From: Eubacteriales Family XIII. Incertae Sedis bacterium
Lineage (GTDB): Bacteria > Bacillota > Clostridia > Peptostreptococcales > Anaerovoracaceae
Assembly (NCBI GenBank): GCA_031272365.1
Contig: JAISTX010000050.1
Coordinates: forward strand, 1-38,989
Length of the DNA: 38,989 nucleotides
Reading direction: 5' to 3'
Under the pieces are notes generated by a model. It saw nothing but the letters and a program-made list of their open reading frames with translations, searched no databases and was not told where the DNA came from. Made by a program: the position numbers and the translations under genes. Shown here one piece after another: positions 23,904 through 31,407 of this stretch (position 1 is its first letter; each line of letters starts with the position of its first letter).

Positions 23904-24092
23904 ATGCCATTGGTCATACTTGGAATCATCGTGTTTGTCGGGGCGCTGCTCCTGATTTTCAGCAACGTTTCCGCAAAGAGGAAGAGCGGCGGCGGCGGCT
24001 TTTCACCGTTTGACCGCGGCCCGAACGGCAAGATCATCTACCTGTTCGGCAACAAAGAGGACGGCGAGCGTCTGAAGGGGCCCAAGGATTAG
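23904..24092 (+). CDS. Small single-span membrane protein
   Basis: The 62-residue product has an N-terminal membrane helix (about residues 2-22, LVILGIIVFVGALLLIFS) and a cytoplasmic, positively charged, Gly-rich tail containing FDRGPNGKIIYLFGNKEDG. AAGGAG lies eleven bases before the ATG. It sits between the NYN gene and rmuC with short gaps (27 and 4 bases), which supports expression. I do not recognise a family. Confidence 0.65.
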   Translation: MPLVILGIIVFVGALLLIFSNVSAKRKSGGGGFSPFDRGPNGKIIYLFGNKEDGERLKGPKD

Positions 24093-24096
24093 CTGG

Positions 24097-25314
24097 ATGC
24101 CGGAACTCGCGACCCTACTCCTCTTTGTCACGGTCGGCCTGCTTGCGGCCGTGCTCGCGCTCCTCGTGGCCAGGACCGCCTCGCTGCGCCGGGAGCTGCT
24201 CGACGCGCAGCGGCAGCACGCGGCCGACCAGCGCACGGAGCTCGCGGGCAACCTCATGAACCTGCGCACGGAGATCGGCACGAAGCTCGCCGACCAGTCC
24301 GTGCAGAGCGAGCAGAAGCTCGAAAACATCCGAGGCACGATGGAGCAGCGCATCGGCGCGCTGCAGAAGGACAACGCGCTCCAGCTGGAGCGCATGCAGC
24401 AAACCAACGCGGCGCAGCTCGACAAGATGCGCCAGGTGGTCGACGAGAAGCTGCAGGACACGCTGAACAAACGCATCAGTGAATCATTCCGCAACGTGCA
24501 GGAGCAGCTGCTGAAGGTCTCCGAGGGGCTCGGCGACATGCAGCGGCTCGCGACGGATGTCGGCGACCTGCGCAACGTGATGAAGAACGTCAAGACGAAG
24601 GGCATCCTCGGGGAGTACCAGCTGGGCGCGATCATGGAGGAGATCCTGCCGCGCGAGCAGTACGAGGAAAACATCGCGACGCGGGAGGGCTCCACGGAGC
24701 GCGTGGAGTTTGCGGTGCGCCTGCCGGGCGACGGCGAGCGCCCCTGCTATCTGCCGGTCGACGCGAAATTTCCGTCGATGCCGTACGAGGAGCTGCTCGC
24801 GGCGCGCGAGGGGGGCGGCCCGGAGGCCGTCCTCGCGGCGCAGAAGGCGCTGATGGCGAGCATCAAGCAGTCCGCGAAGACGATCCACGAAAAATACGTG
24901 CAGCCGCCGAACACGACGGACTTCGCGATCATGTTCCTGCCTTTCGAGGGGCTGTACGCGGAGGTCGTCAACCTCGGCCTCGTCAGCGAGCTGCAGCAGC
25001 TCTACAAGGTCAACATCGCGGGGCCGACGACGATGGCGGCGCTGCTCAACAGCATGCAGATGGGCTTCCGCACGCTCGCGATCCAAAAGCGCTCGGCGGA
25101 GGTCTGGACGGTGCTCAGCGCGGTCAAGACGGAGTTTGCAAATTTCGAGCAGGTGCTCGAGAGCGCGCAGCGGCGCATCAACCAGGCAAATTCCGACCTC
25201 GACAAGCTCATCGGGACGCGGACGCGCGCGATCAACCGCAAGCTCAAGGACGTGGCGAGCCTGTCCCGGTCGGAGGAGTCTGCGGAGCTGCTGGACGACG
25301 AGGTCGGCGAATGA
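24097..25314 (+). CDS. rmuC: DNA recombination protein RmuC
   Basis: The 405-residue protein has an N-terminal membrane helix (about 5-24), a long coiled coil (about 28-135, many Gln/Glu/Arg heptads) and the RmuC nuclease-like domain. Conserved family motifs include KTKGILGEYQLGAIMEEIL, VDAKFP followed by YEELL, and FLPFEGLYAEVV. RmuC limits inversion at short inverted repeats in E. coli. That is worth noting because this chromosome carries long palindromes nearby. The gene starts four bases after the small membrane protein gene and overlaps the metallophosphoesterase by four bases (ATGA), so translation is coupled. Confidence 0.93.
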   Translation: MPELATLLLFVTVGLLAAVLALLVARTASLRRELLDAQRQHAADQRTELAGNLMNLRTEIGTKLADQSVQSEQKLENIRGTMEQRIGALQKDNALQLERMQQTNAAQLDKMRQVVDEKLQDTLNKRISESFRNVQEQLLKVSEGLGDMQRLATDVGDLRNVMKNVKTKGILGEYQLGAIMEEILPREQYEENIATREGSTERVEFAVRLPGDGERPCYLPVDAKFPSMPYEELLAAREGGGPEAVLAAQKALMASIKQSAKTIHEKYVQPPNTTDFAIMFLPFEGLYAEVVNLGLVSELQQLYKVNIAGPTTMAALLNSMQMGFRTLAIQKRSAEVWTVLSAVKTEFANFEQVLESAQRRINQANSDLDKLIGTRTRAINRKLKDVASLSRSEESAELLDDEVGE

Positions 25315-26021
25315 CGAAACGCATCTTTGCGATCGGCGACCTCCATCTTTCCTTTGCCTCCGAAAAACCGATGGACGTCTTCGGCCCTTTGTGGGAGCGG
25401 CACGACGAACGCGTGGCCGCGGCCTGGCGCAAGGCCGTCACGGAGGACGACCTGGTGCTGATCGTCGGCGACACGTCCTGGGCGCTGAAGACCGAGGAGG
25501 CGATGCCGGACCTCGAGTGGATCCGCTGCCTGCCGGGCAAGAAGATCCTGATCCGCGGCAACCACGACCTATGGTGGCAGGGGATCAAGAAGCTGAACGC
25601 CCTGTGGCCCGGGGAGATGCTGTTCCTGCAAAACGACTCGTATTTCGCAGAGGAGGGCTTCGCCATCTGCGGCTCCAGGGGCTGGGGGCTCCCCGGCCTG
25701 GAGGACTACGGCGCCGACGACGAGAAGATCCTGGACCGCGAGATCATCCGCCTGGGCCTCTCGCTCGACGCGGCGGTGCGCGCGGGCGCAGAGGAGATCC
25801 TCGTCGCGATGCATTTCCCGCCGGCGCTGGCGCCGTCGTGCACGTCGGTGTTCACGGATTTATTCGAAAAATACCCGCAGATCCGGCAGGTCGTCTACGG
25901 CCATCTGCACGGCCCGGCGGCGTTCGGGAAGGGCCCGCGGGGCGAGTACGGCGGCATCCTCTACCAGCTCGTGTCGCTGGACTACCTCGGCTGCACGCCG
26001 GCCCTCGTCTGGCCGCTCTGA
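25311..26021 (+). CDS. Calcineurin-like metallophosphoesterase
   Basis: The 236-residue protein has all five metal-site motifs of the calcineurin-like superfamily: GDLHLS (from residue 9), GDTSW, GNHDLWW, MHFPP and GHLHG. The form resembles the bacterial family annotated as predicted phosphohydrolase with a GDLHLS start; substrates are not known. Its ATG overlaps the rmuC stop by four bases. No signal peptide is present, so it is cytoplasmic. Confidence 0.88.
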   Translation: MTKRIFAIGDLHLSFASEKPMDVFGPLWERHDERVAAAWRKAVTEDDLVLIVGDTSWALKTEEAMPDLEWIRCLPGKKILIRGNHDLWWQGIKKLNALWPGEMLFLQNDSYFAEEGFAICGSRGWGLPGLEDYGADDEKILDREIIRLGLSLDAAVRAGAEEILVAMHFPPALAPSCTSVFTDLFEKYPQIRQVVYGHLHGPAAFGKGPRGEYGGILYQLVSLDYLGCTPALVWPL

Positions 26022-26043
26022 TATCGCCTTGCAGGCGCAGGTG

Positions 26044-26052
26044 TGGTATACT
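26044..26052 (+). promoter_or_regulatory. Extended -10 promoter of trxA
   Basis: TGG-TATACT (26044-26052) is an extended -10. No -35 at the right distance is seen, which is usual for extended -10 promoters. It gives a ~30-base leader that holds AAGGAGGAAGTAAGG. Confidence 0.5.
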
Positions 26053-26089
26053 GGCATCATAGGGTTTCTTGCGAAGGAGGAAGTAAGGA

Positions 26090-26407
26090 ATGAGCGATAT
26101 TTTGATACTGAATGAGAGCAACTACGCGCAGGTCACGGGCGCGGGCACGGTGGCGGTCGACTTCTACGCCGACTGGTGCGGCCCGTGCAAGATGATGGCG
26201 CCGATTTTCGACGAAGCCAAGGATGCGTACGACGGCAAGGTGACGTTCTGCAAGCTCAACGTCGACGAGGCCAAGAGCATCGCAATGGAAAACAAGGTGC
26301 TCGGCATCCCGACGCTGCTTTTCTTCAAGGACGGCCAGATCGTGGACCGCGTGACGGGCGTGATTGACAAGCCGACGCTGTATGCAAAACTCGACGCGAT
26401 TGTCTGA
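26090..26407 (+). CDS. trxA: Thioredoxin
   Basis: A complete 105-residue thioredoxin with the active site WCGPCK (Cys30, Cys33), VDFYADW before it, the cis-proline motif GIPTLLFF, and normal length. It reduces protein disulphides in the cytoplasm. It has a strong AAGGAGG and its own probable promoter. The queH gene starts within 25 bases of its end and is likely cotranscribed. Confidence 0.95.
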   Translation: MSDILILNESNYAQVTGAGTVAVDFYADWCGPCKMMAPIFDEAKDAYDGKVTFCKLNVDEAKSIAMENKVLGIPTLLFFKDGQIVDRVTGVIDKPTLYAKLDAIV

Positions 26408-26429
26408 AAAGGAAAAATGCAATAACGAA

Positions 26430-27056
26430 ATGCCCGCCGTGCCTCAGATTGATGCGCGGCGGTATTCGCTTGCGGACTTCGGCGAGGAGCGGGAGGAGCG
26501 GCCCGCGCTGCTGCTCCATTCCTGCTGCGGGCCCTGCAGCACGGCGGTGGTCGAGCGGCTCTCAGAGCGTTTCCGGATCACGATCTATTTCTGCAATTCG
26601 AACATCGACGACGAGGCGGAGTACAAGCGGCGGCTCGATGCGCAGCGCGCGTTCGTCGAGGCGTACAACGCCTCGGAGGGCTGTGCTTCGCCGCTCACGC
26701 TGGTGGTGGCGCCCTATGCGCCGGAAGCGTTCCTCGCGGGCGTGCGCGGCTATGAAACCGCGCCGGAGGGCGGCCTCCGCTGCCGCATCTGCATCGGGGA
26801 CCGGCTCGAGCGCACGGCCGCCTACGCGGCGATGTCGGGCTTCGAGTATTTCACGACGACGCTCTCGGTGAGCCCGCACAAGGACTACGAGATGATCCTC
26901 GCGCTCGGGCGCGAGCTGGGGGTGCGCTACGGGCTGACGTTCGTCGCGGAGGATTTCAAGAAGCGGGACGGGTTCCGCCGCTCGGCGGAGCTCGCGAAGG
27001 CGTACTGCCTGTACCGGCAGGATTTTTGCGGCTGCCGGTTTTCCAAACGGGATTGA
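26430..27056 (+). CDS. queH: Epoxyqueuosine reductase QueH
   Basis: QueH reduces epoxyqueuosine to queuosine in tRNA and is the iron-sulphur enzyme used by bacteria that lack QueG. The 208-residue protein shows HSCCGPCSTAVVERL (Cys32, Cys33, Cys36), YFCNSNI, the second cysteine pair in RCRICIGDRL and the C-terminal YRQDFCGCRFS. The start is uncertain: ATG 26430 is the first ATG after thioredoxin, but its ribosome site AAAAGG is about 17 bases away. That site is better placed for an ATG at 26417 that is followed at once by a stop after two codons. A start within the end of trxA in the same frame (for example ATG 26382) is possible. Confidence 0.9.
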   Translation: MPAVPQIDARRYSLADFGEEREERPALLLHSCCGPCSTAVVERLSERFRITIYFCNSNIDDEAEYKRRLDAQRAFVEAYNASEGCASPLTLVVAPYAPEAFLAGVRGYETAPEGGLRCRICIGDRLERTAAYAAMSGFEYFTTTLSVSPHKDYEMILALGRELGVRYGLTFVAEDFKKRDGFRRSAELAKAYCLYRQDFCGCRFSKRD

Positions 27057-27063
27057 TCCATAG

Positions 27064-29364
27064 ATGAAGTACGCGGATGTCGTTGTCGGTACGAAGAGCG
27101 ACAATGTGGACAATTTTTTCACGTACGAGACGGGCGGGCTGCCCGGCTTGCGCGTGGGCTCGAAGGTGACGGTGCCGTTTGCGCAGGAGCGCGCGAAGCG
27201 CACGGGGTATGTGTTTGCGCTGTTCGACGAGCTGCCGGAGGGGCTTGCCGGGAAGCGGATACGCTGCATTGAGGGCGTGGATGAGGGGGAGTCGATTTCG
27301 GAGGAGGCGGTAGCGGTCTGCCGCTGGATGCGGCGGCGGTGCTATTGCCGGTATATCGATGCGGCGAAGTGTTTTGCCCCGGCAGGCAAGAAGGCCGCGG
27401 AGGCGAAAGGTGGTGAGGGCGAGCCGTGCGCCCCGGGCAGCAGCGGCAGATGCGCCGCTGGCGGCAGCGGTAGCGCAGCAGCCTTTTGCCCGTCGGCTTC
27501 GCGGACGATTCCAGACAGCCTTCTGCCTGCAAATCCGAAACTCGCTTCGCTCAGACAGTCGGATTTGCGGACGGCAGAAGGCTGTGGAATCGTTGCCGCT
27601 CAGCCGAATGCAAAAGGCGGCTGCGCTACCGCTGCCGCCAGCGACGCATCTGCCGCTGCTGCCCGGGGCGCCGATCAGGGCGGGTTTTCTGGCGGCTGCG
27701 CTACCGCTGCCGCCTTGGATGTTTCTGGGACGGAGTTGACGGTGGAGCAGCGGGCTGCTGTTTCGCGGATTTTGCCGGCCATGGAGGCCGGGGTTTCCAA
27801 GGTGTTTTTGCTTCGGGGGGTCACGGGGAGCGGCAAGACGGAGGTTTATCTGGCGGCGGCCGAGCGGGCGGCACAGCTGGGGAAGCGGACGATCATGCTG
27901 GTGCCGGAGATCAGTTTGACGCACCAGACGGTGGAGCGGTTTTTGGCGCGGTTCGGCGCGGGGCGCATCGCCGTCTTGCACAGCGGGCTCACGCTGCGCG
28001 AGCGCTACGACGAGTGGGTGCGCATCAAGGGCGGCGCGGTGGACGTGGTCATCGGCGCCCGGTCCGCCGTCTTTGCGCCGGTTTCCGATATCGGGGCGAT
28101 CCTGGTCGACGAGGAGCACGAGGGCACCTACAAGTCCGACATGAGCCCCAAATACGACGCGGTCGAGGTCGCGGTGAAGCGGGCCCAGGCGGCGGGCGCG
28201 GTCTGCGTGCTGGGCAGCGCGACGCCTTCCGTCGTCTCCTCCTACCGCGCGGAGCAGGGGTATTACGAGCTCATCACGCTGGCGAAGCGGTACAACACGA
28301 CGCCACTGCCCCACCTGACGGTCGTGGACATGCGGAAGGAGCTGCTGGCGGGCAACAAGAGCATCTTCAGCGAGGCGCTGTTCGCGGCGATGTACGACGC
28401 GCTCGCGGCGGGCAAGCAGGTGATGCTGTTCTTGAACCGGCGCGGGTGGTCCTCCTTCGTGTCCTGCCCGCACTGCGGCTATGTGATGAAATGCGCGCGC
28501 TGCAACATCTCGCTCACCTACCACAAGGCGGAGGACCGGGCGGTCTGCCATTTTTGCGGGCAGAGCCTGCCCGTCCCTGCGGACTGCCCCTCGTGCGGGG
28601 CGGAGGGGCTGCGCTTTTTCGGCCTGGGCACGGAGCAGGTGGAGGCGCTGACGAAGCAGGCCTTCCCCGGCCGCACGGTGGCGCGGCTCGACGTGGATGC
28701 GGCGAAGCCGAAGGGCGCGGCGAAGAAAATCCTGAAGGACTTCGGGGCGGGCAAGACGGACATCCTCATCGGCACGCAGATGATCGCGAAGGGGCTCGAT
28801 TTCGCGGGCGTCGCGGTCGTCGGCGTCATCTCGGCGGACATCACGCTGAACATCCCCGACTTCAAGTCGCCCGAGCGCACCTACCAGCTCATCACGCAGG
28901 TGGCGGGCCGCGCGGGGCGCAGGGAGGAGCGCGGCAGCGTCTTCGTGCAGACCTATGTGCCGGACAACTACGCGATCGAAGCGGCCCGGAACCACGACTA
29001 CGAGGGCTTCTATCGCTCGGAGCTGTACTTCCGCGAGACGCTTTCCTACCCGCCGTTCACGGACGTGGTCCAGATCACGAGCTTTGCCGCCACCGAGGAC
29101 GCCTGCGCCGCGGGCGCGGAGGAGGTGCGGCGGGAGATCCTCGCTGCGCTCGGGCAGCAGGAGGCGGGCCGGATGCTCGGGCCGCGCCCGGCGCCCATCG
29201 CGCGGGCGGGCAACGACTTCCGGTACCACCTCTACCTGAAGGCCCCGACGGCGAGGCGCAGGATTTACGAGGCGGCTTTTTCTGACATAAAACGAAAGAT
29301 CAACACCGACGCGGGGAAAGATTATCGTATAATAATAGACGTCAATCCGTTTTCACTGATGTAG
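27064..29364 (+). CDS. priA: Primosomal protein N' (replication restart helicase PriA), with a palindrome-encoded linker
   Basis: The 766-residue protein has the N-terminal 3'-end-binding domain (YADVVVGTKSDNVDNFFTY... to about residue 110). The helicase core has Walker A GVTGSGKTEVYL near residue 252 and DEEH near 349. Zinc-binding cysteines follow (CPHCGYVMKCARC, CHFCG, CPSCG) from about 469, and then the helicase C domain (ITQVAGRAGR). PriA reloads the replisome at stalled forks. Residues ~122-217, in the linker between DNA-binding and helicase parts, are encoded by a giant inverted repeat (27428-27671) plus an extra copy of one segment (27691-27714). They read as low-complexity Ala/Gly/Ser/Cys. 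The frame is kept throughout. It opens the priA-def-fmt-rsmB operon typical of Bacillota. Confidence 0.95.
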   Translation: MKYADVVVGTKSDNVDNFFTYETGGLPGLRVGSKVTVPFAQERAKRTGYVFALFDELPEGLAGKRIRCIEGVDEGESISEEAVAVCRWMRRRCYCRYIDAAKCFAPAGKKAAEAKGGEGEPCAPGSSGRCAAGGSGSAAAFCPSASRTIPDSLLPANPKLASLRQSDLRTAEGCGIVAAQPNAKGGCATAAASDASAAAARGADQGGFSGGCATAAALDVSGTELTVEQRAAVSRILPAMEAGVSKVFLLRGVTGSGKTEVYLAAAERAAQLGKRTIMLVPEISLTHQTVERFLARFGAGRIAVLHSGLTLRERYDEWVRIKGGAVDVVIGARSAVFAPVSDIGAILVDEEHEGTYKSDMSPKYDAVEVAVKRAQAAGAVCVLGSATPSVVSSYRAEQGYYELITLAKRYNTTPLPHLTVVDMRKELLAGNKSIFSEALFAAMYDALAAGKQVMLFLNRRGWSSFVSCPHCGYVMKCARCNISLTYHKAEDRAVCHFCGQSLPVPADCPSCGAEGLRFFGLGTEQVEALTKQAFPGRTVARLDVDAAKPKGAAKKILKDFGAGKTDILIGTQMIAKGLDFAGVAVVGVISADITLNIPDFKSPERTYQLITQVAGRAGRREERGSVFVQTYVPDNYAIEAARNHDYEGFYRSELYFRETLSYPPFTDVVQITSFAATEDACAAGAEEVRREILAALGQQEAGRMLGPRPAPIARAGNDFRYHLYLKAPTARRRIYEAAFSDIKRKINTDAGKDYRIIIDVNPFSLM
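27428..27671. repeat. 244-bp in-frame nested palindrome inside priA
   Basis: The outer arms 27428-27489 and 27610-27671 are inverted repeats of 62 bases matching at 60 positions (GCGCCCCGGGCAGCAGCGGC at the left end). Nested inside, 27505-27538 and 27559-27593 form a second, slightly gapped inverted repeat (ACGATTCCA...GGAATCGT outside, AAATCCGA/TCGGATTT inside) around the loop CTCGCTTCGCTCAG. The whole element is translated within priA without a stop. Confidence 0.92.
27691..27714 (+). repeat. Extra 24-bp copy of the priA palindrome segment
   Basis: The 24 bases at 27691-27714 (GGCGGCTGCGCTACCGCTGC...) are identical to 27616-27639 in the right arm of the palindrome, in the same orientation and frame. 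This shows the segment has been duplicated at least three times within 300 bp. Confidence 0.9.
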
Positions 29365-29374
29365 AAGGAGTATC

Positions 29375-29956
29375 ATGGCTTTACGAAATATTGTCACGGA
29401 CGAAGACGCGATCCTGCGCAAGGCGTCGCGCGAGGTGAAGGAGGTCACGCCGCGCATCCGCGAGTTGATCGGGGACCTGTGGGAGACGATGTATGAGAAG
29501 GACGGGGTCGGGCTGGCCGCGCCGCAGGTGGGCGTGCTCCGGCGCGTCGCCGTCGTGGACGCCACGCCGCGCCCCGTGGAGCCGGAGGAGGGCGAGGCAG
29601 AGGCGGCGGACGAGGCAGCGCCCCCTGCCGGAGCGGATGCCGGCGCGGGCGAGCCGGACGGCTGCCCGCCGGTCTACAAATACACGCTTGTGAACCCGGT
29701 GGTCGTCTGGCGCTCCGAGGAGGAGTCCGTCGACCAGGAGGGGTGCCTGTCGGTGCCCGGGTACTCCGGCAAGGTGAGCCGGCCGGTGCGCGTGCGCGTG
29801 CGGGCGCTCGACGAGGAGGGGCAGGAGTACGAGGTCGAGGGCGAGGGGCTGCTGGCGCGGGCGCTCTGCCATGAGATCGACCATCTGGACGGGGTGCTTT
29901 ATACGGATTTGGCGGAATCGGTGGAGGAAATCAAAGCGGAAAACCCTGATGGGTGA
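29375..29956 (+). CDS. def: Peptide deformylase with an acidic insert
   Basis: Def removes the formyl group from the N-terminal methionine of new proteins. The 193-residue protein has the three metal motifs: GVGLAAPQVG (44-53), EGCLSVPG (122-129, metal ligand Cys124) and HEIDHLDG (His166, Glu167, His170). Typical enzymes have 150-170 residues. Here residues ~65-100 form an extra acidic Ala/Glu/Pro-rich loop after the second strand. AAGGAG lies before the ATG. It follows priA by ten bases and fmt starts 17 bases after its end, so formylation and deformylation genes are adjacent, as usual. Confidence 0.96.
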   Translation: MALRNIVTDEDAILRKASREVKEVTPRIRELIGDLWETMYEKDGVGLAAPQVGVLRRVAVVDATPRPVEPEEGEAEAADEAAPPAGADAGAGEPDGCPPVYKYTLVNPVVVWRSEEESVDQEGCLSVPGYSGKVSRPVRVRVRALDEEGQEYEVEGEGLLARALCHEIDHLDGVLYTDLAESVEEIKAENPDG

Positions 29957-29973
29957 GTTTTGTTGGAGAGGAG

Positions 29974-30909
29974 ATGTTGGTGCGGGTTGTTTTTTTTGGG
30001 AGTAGCGGGTTTGCGGTGCCGGCGCTGGTTGCTTTGGCGCGGGATGCCGCTGTGGAGATCCCTTTTGTTGTTTCGCAGCCGGACCGGGTGCGCGGGCGCG
30101 GCAACAAAGTCCTGCCTACGCCGGTGAAGGCGGCGGCGCTGGAGGCGGGTTTGCGGGTGCTGGAACCGGAGCGCGTCAAGGGCGACGCGGGTTTCCTTGC
30201 GGCGCTTGCGGGGGCGGCGCCGGATCTGATCGTGGTGGCCTCCTACGGGCAGCTCCTGCCGAAGGAGGTGCTGGATCTGCCGCGCCTCGGGTGCGTCAAC
30301 ATCCACGCGTCCCTGCTCCCGCGATACCGGGGGGCGGGGCCGATCCGGCAGGCGATCCTCGCGGGCGACGCGGAGACGGGGGTGACGCTGATGCGGATGG
30401 GCGAGGGGCTCGACGACGGCGACATCATCGTGCAGGCGGCGCTGGCCGTCGGGGACCGGAATGCGGGCGAGCTCACGGAGGCGCTGGCCGAAGCGGGCGC
30501 GGCGCTGCTGCTGGAGGCGCTGCCGTCTTTGGCGGACGGCACGGCGCTGAGCCTGCCGCAGGACGCGGCGCTGGTTACGTACGCGCCGAAGCTGGAGAAG
30601 GCCGGCGCGCGCATCGACTGGGGCCAGCCGGCGGACGCGGTCGTGCGGCTGGTGCGCGCGATGGGGCCGGAGCCCGGGGCGTACACGATGCAGGGCGACG
30701 TGCGGGTGCGGGTGCTCCGCGCGCATGCCGCCGCCGCTGCGGGCGAGGGGCCCGCGGGCTCCATCGCCTCGGTTTCCGGCGACGGGATCGTGGTCCGGGC
30801 GGGGTCGGGCGCGGTCACCCTGGACGTGATCGGGATGCCGGGCAAGCGCCCGATGCCGGTGTCCGATTTCCTGCGTGGCAACCGCTTCCCGGACACGCCG
30901 CTGACATGA
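29974..30909 (+). CDS. fmt: Methionyl-tRNA formyltransferase
   Basis: Fmt formylates Met-tRNA for initiation. The 311-residue product has the N-terminal formyl-transferase domain with VVFFGSSGFAVP, QPDRVRGRG, the catalytic HASLLPRYRGAGPI (Asn-His-Asp site, NIHASLLP) and GLDDGDII. A C-terminal OB-like domain begins near residue 205. ATG 29974 is chosen over GTG 29953, because GGAG precedes it and the family N-terminus begins a few residues later. Its stop overlaps the start of the transposase-like gene by four bases (ATGA). Confidence 0.95.
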   Translation: MLVRVVFFGSSGFAVPALVALARDAAVEIPFVVSQPDRVRGRGNKVLPTPVKAAALEAGLRVLEPERVKGDAGFLAALAGAAPDLIVVASYGQLLPKEVLDLPRLGCVNIHASLLPRYRGAGPIRQAILAGDAETGVTLMRMGEGLDDGDIIVQAALAVGDRNAGELTEALAEAGAALLLEALPSLADGTALSLPQDAALVTYAPKLEKAGARIDWGQPADAVVRLVRAMGPEPGAYTMQGDVRVRVLRAHAAAAAGEGPAGSIASVSGDGIVVRAGSGAVTLDVIGMPGKRPMPVSDFLRGNRFPDTPLT

Positions 30910-31049
30910 TGGCGATGACGAGCAAAGATAGTATAGAGAGCTTCCCTCGGCGCAAGAGGAATCGATTGCCGGAATACGATTATGCGAAAGGCGGCATGTA
31001 TTACATTACCGTATGCGCCAAGCAACAAAAAAAGCTATTCGGATCAATC

Positions 31050-31073
31050 GTAGGGGCGAACTGCGTTCGCCCG
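31050..31073 (+). repeat. REP-like palindrome, copy 1 (in RAYT)
   Basis: 24 bases beginning GTAGGGGCG and ending TTCGCCCG, with complementary ends (GGGCG and CGCCC). Read in frame as VGANCVRP. Confidence 0.85.
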
Positions 31074-31198
31074 CAACTATCCCCTTTGGGGAAACTAATC
31101 AAAGAAGAAATACAAAAACTCGATCATATCTACAATGGCGTCCATGTCGACAGATACGTGATCATGCCCAATCATGTGCATATGCTCATTGCTATCGA

Positions 31199-31222
31199 CG
31201 GGCGAACGCAGTTCGCTCCTAC
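31199..31222 (-). repeat. REP-like palindrome, copy 2 (in RAYT, inverted)
   Basis: The reverse complement matches copy 1 at 23 of 24 bases. The two copies are 125 bases apart in opposite orientation. Read in frame as GRTQFAPT. Confidence 0.85.
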
Positions 31223-31407
31223 AATATCGCGGATTGTTAAGCAGTGGAAAGGCGCCATCACAAAAAAAGCCGGGGATTCGCCGTGGCAGAAATCGTACTA
31301 TGATCATGTGGCGCGGGATGAAAAAGACTATTTGCGCATTGCGGAATACATGGAGAACAATCCTGCGAAGTGGGAGCTCGACGCATATTATGATATGGTG
31401 CGCGGTG

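Noticed and set aside
27486..29285. Alternative plus-strand frame of 599 codons across priA
   Set aside because: It is Arg/Gly-rich and lacks the helicase motifs, which all lie in the priA frame.
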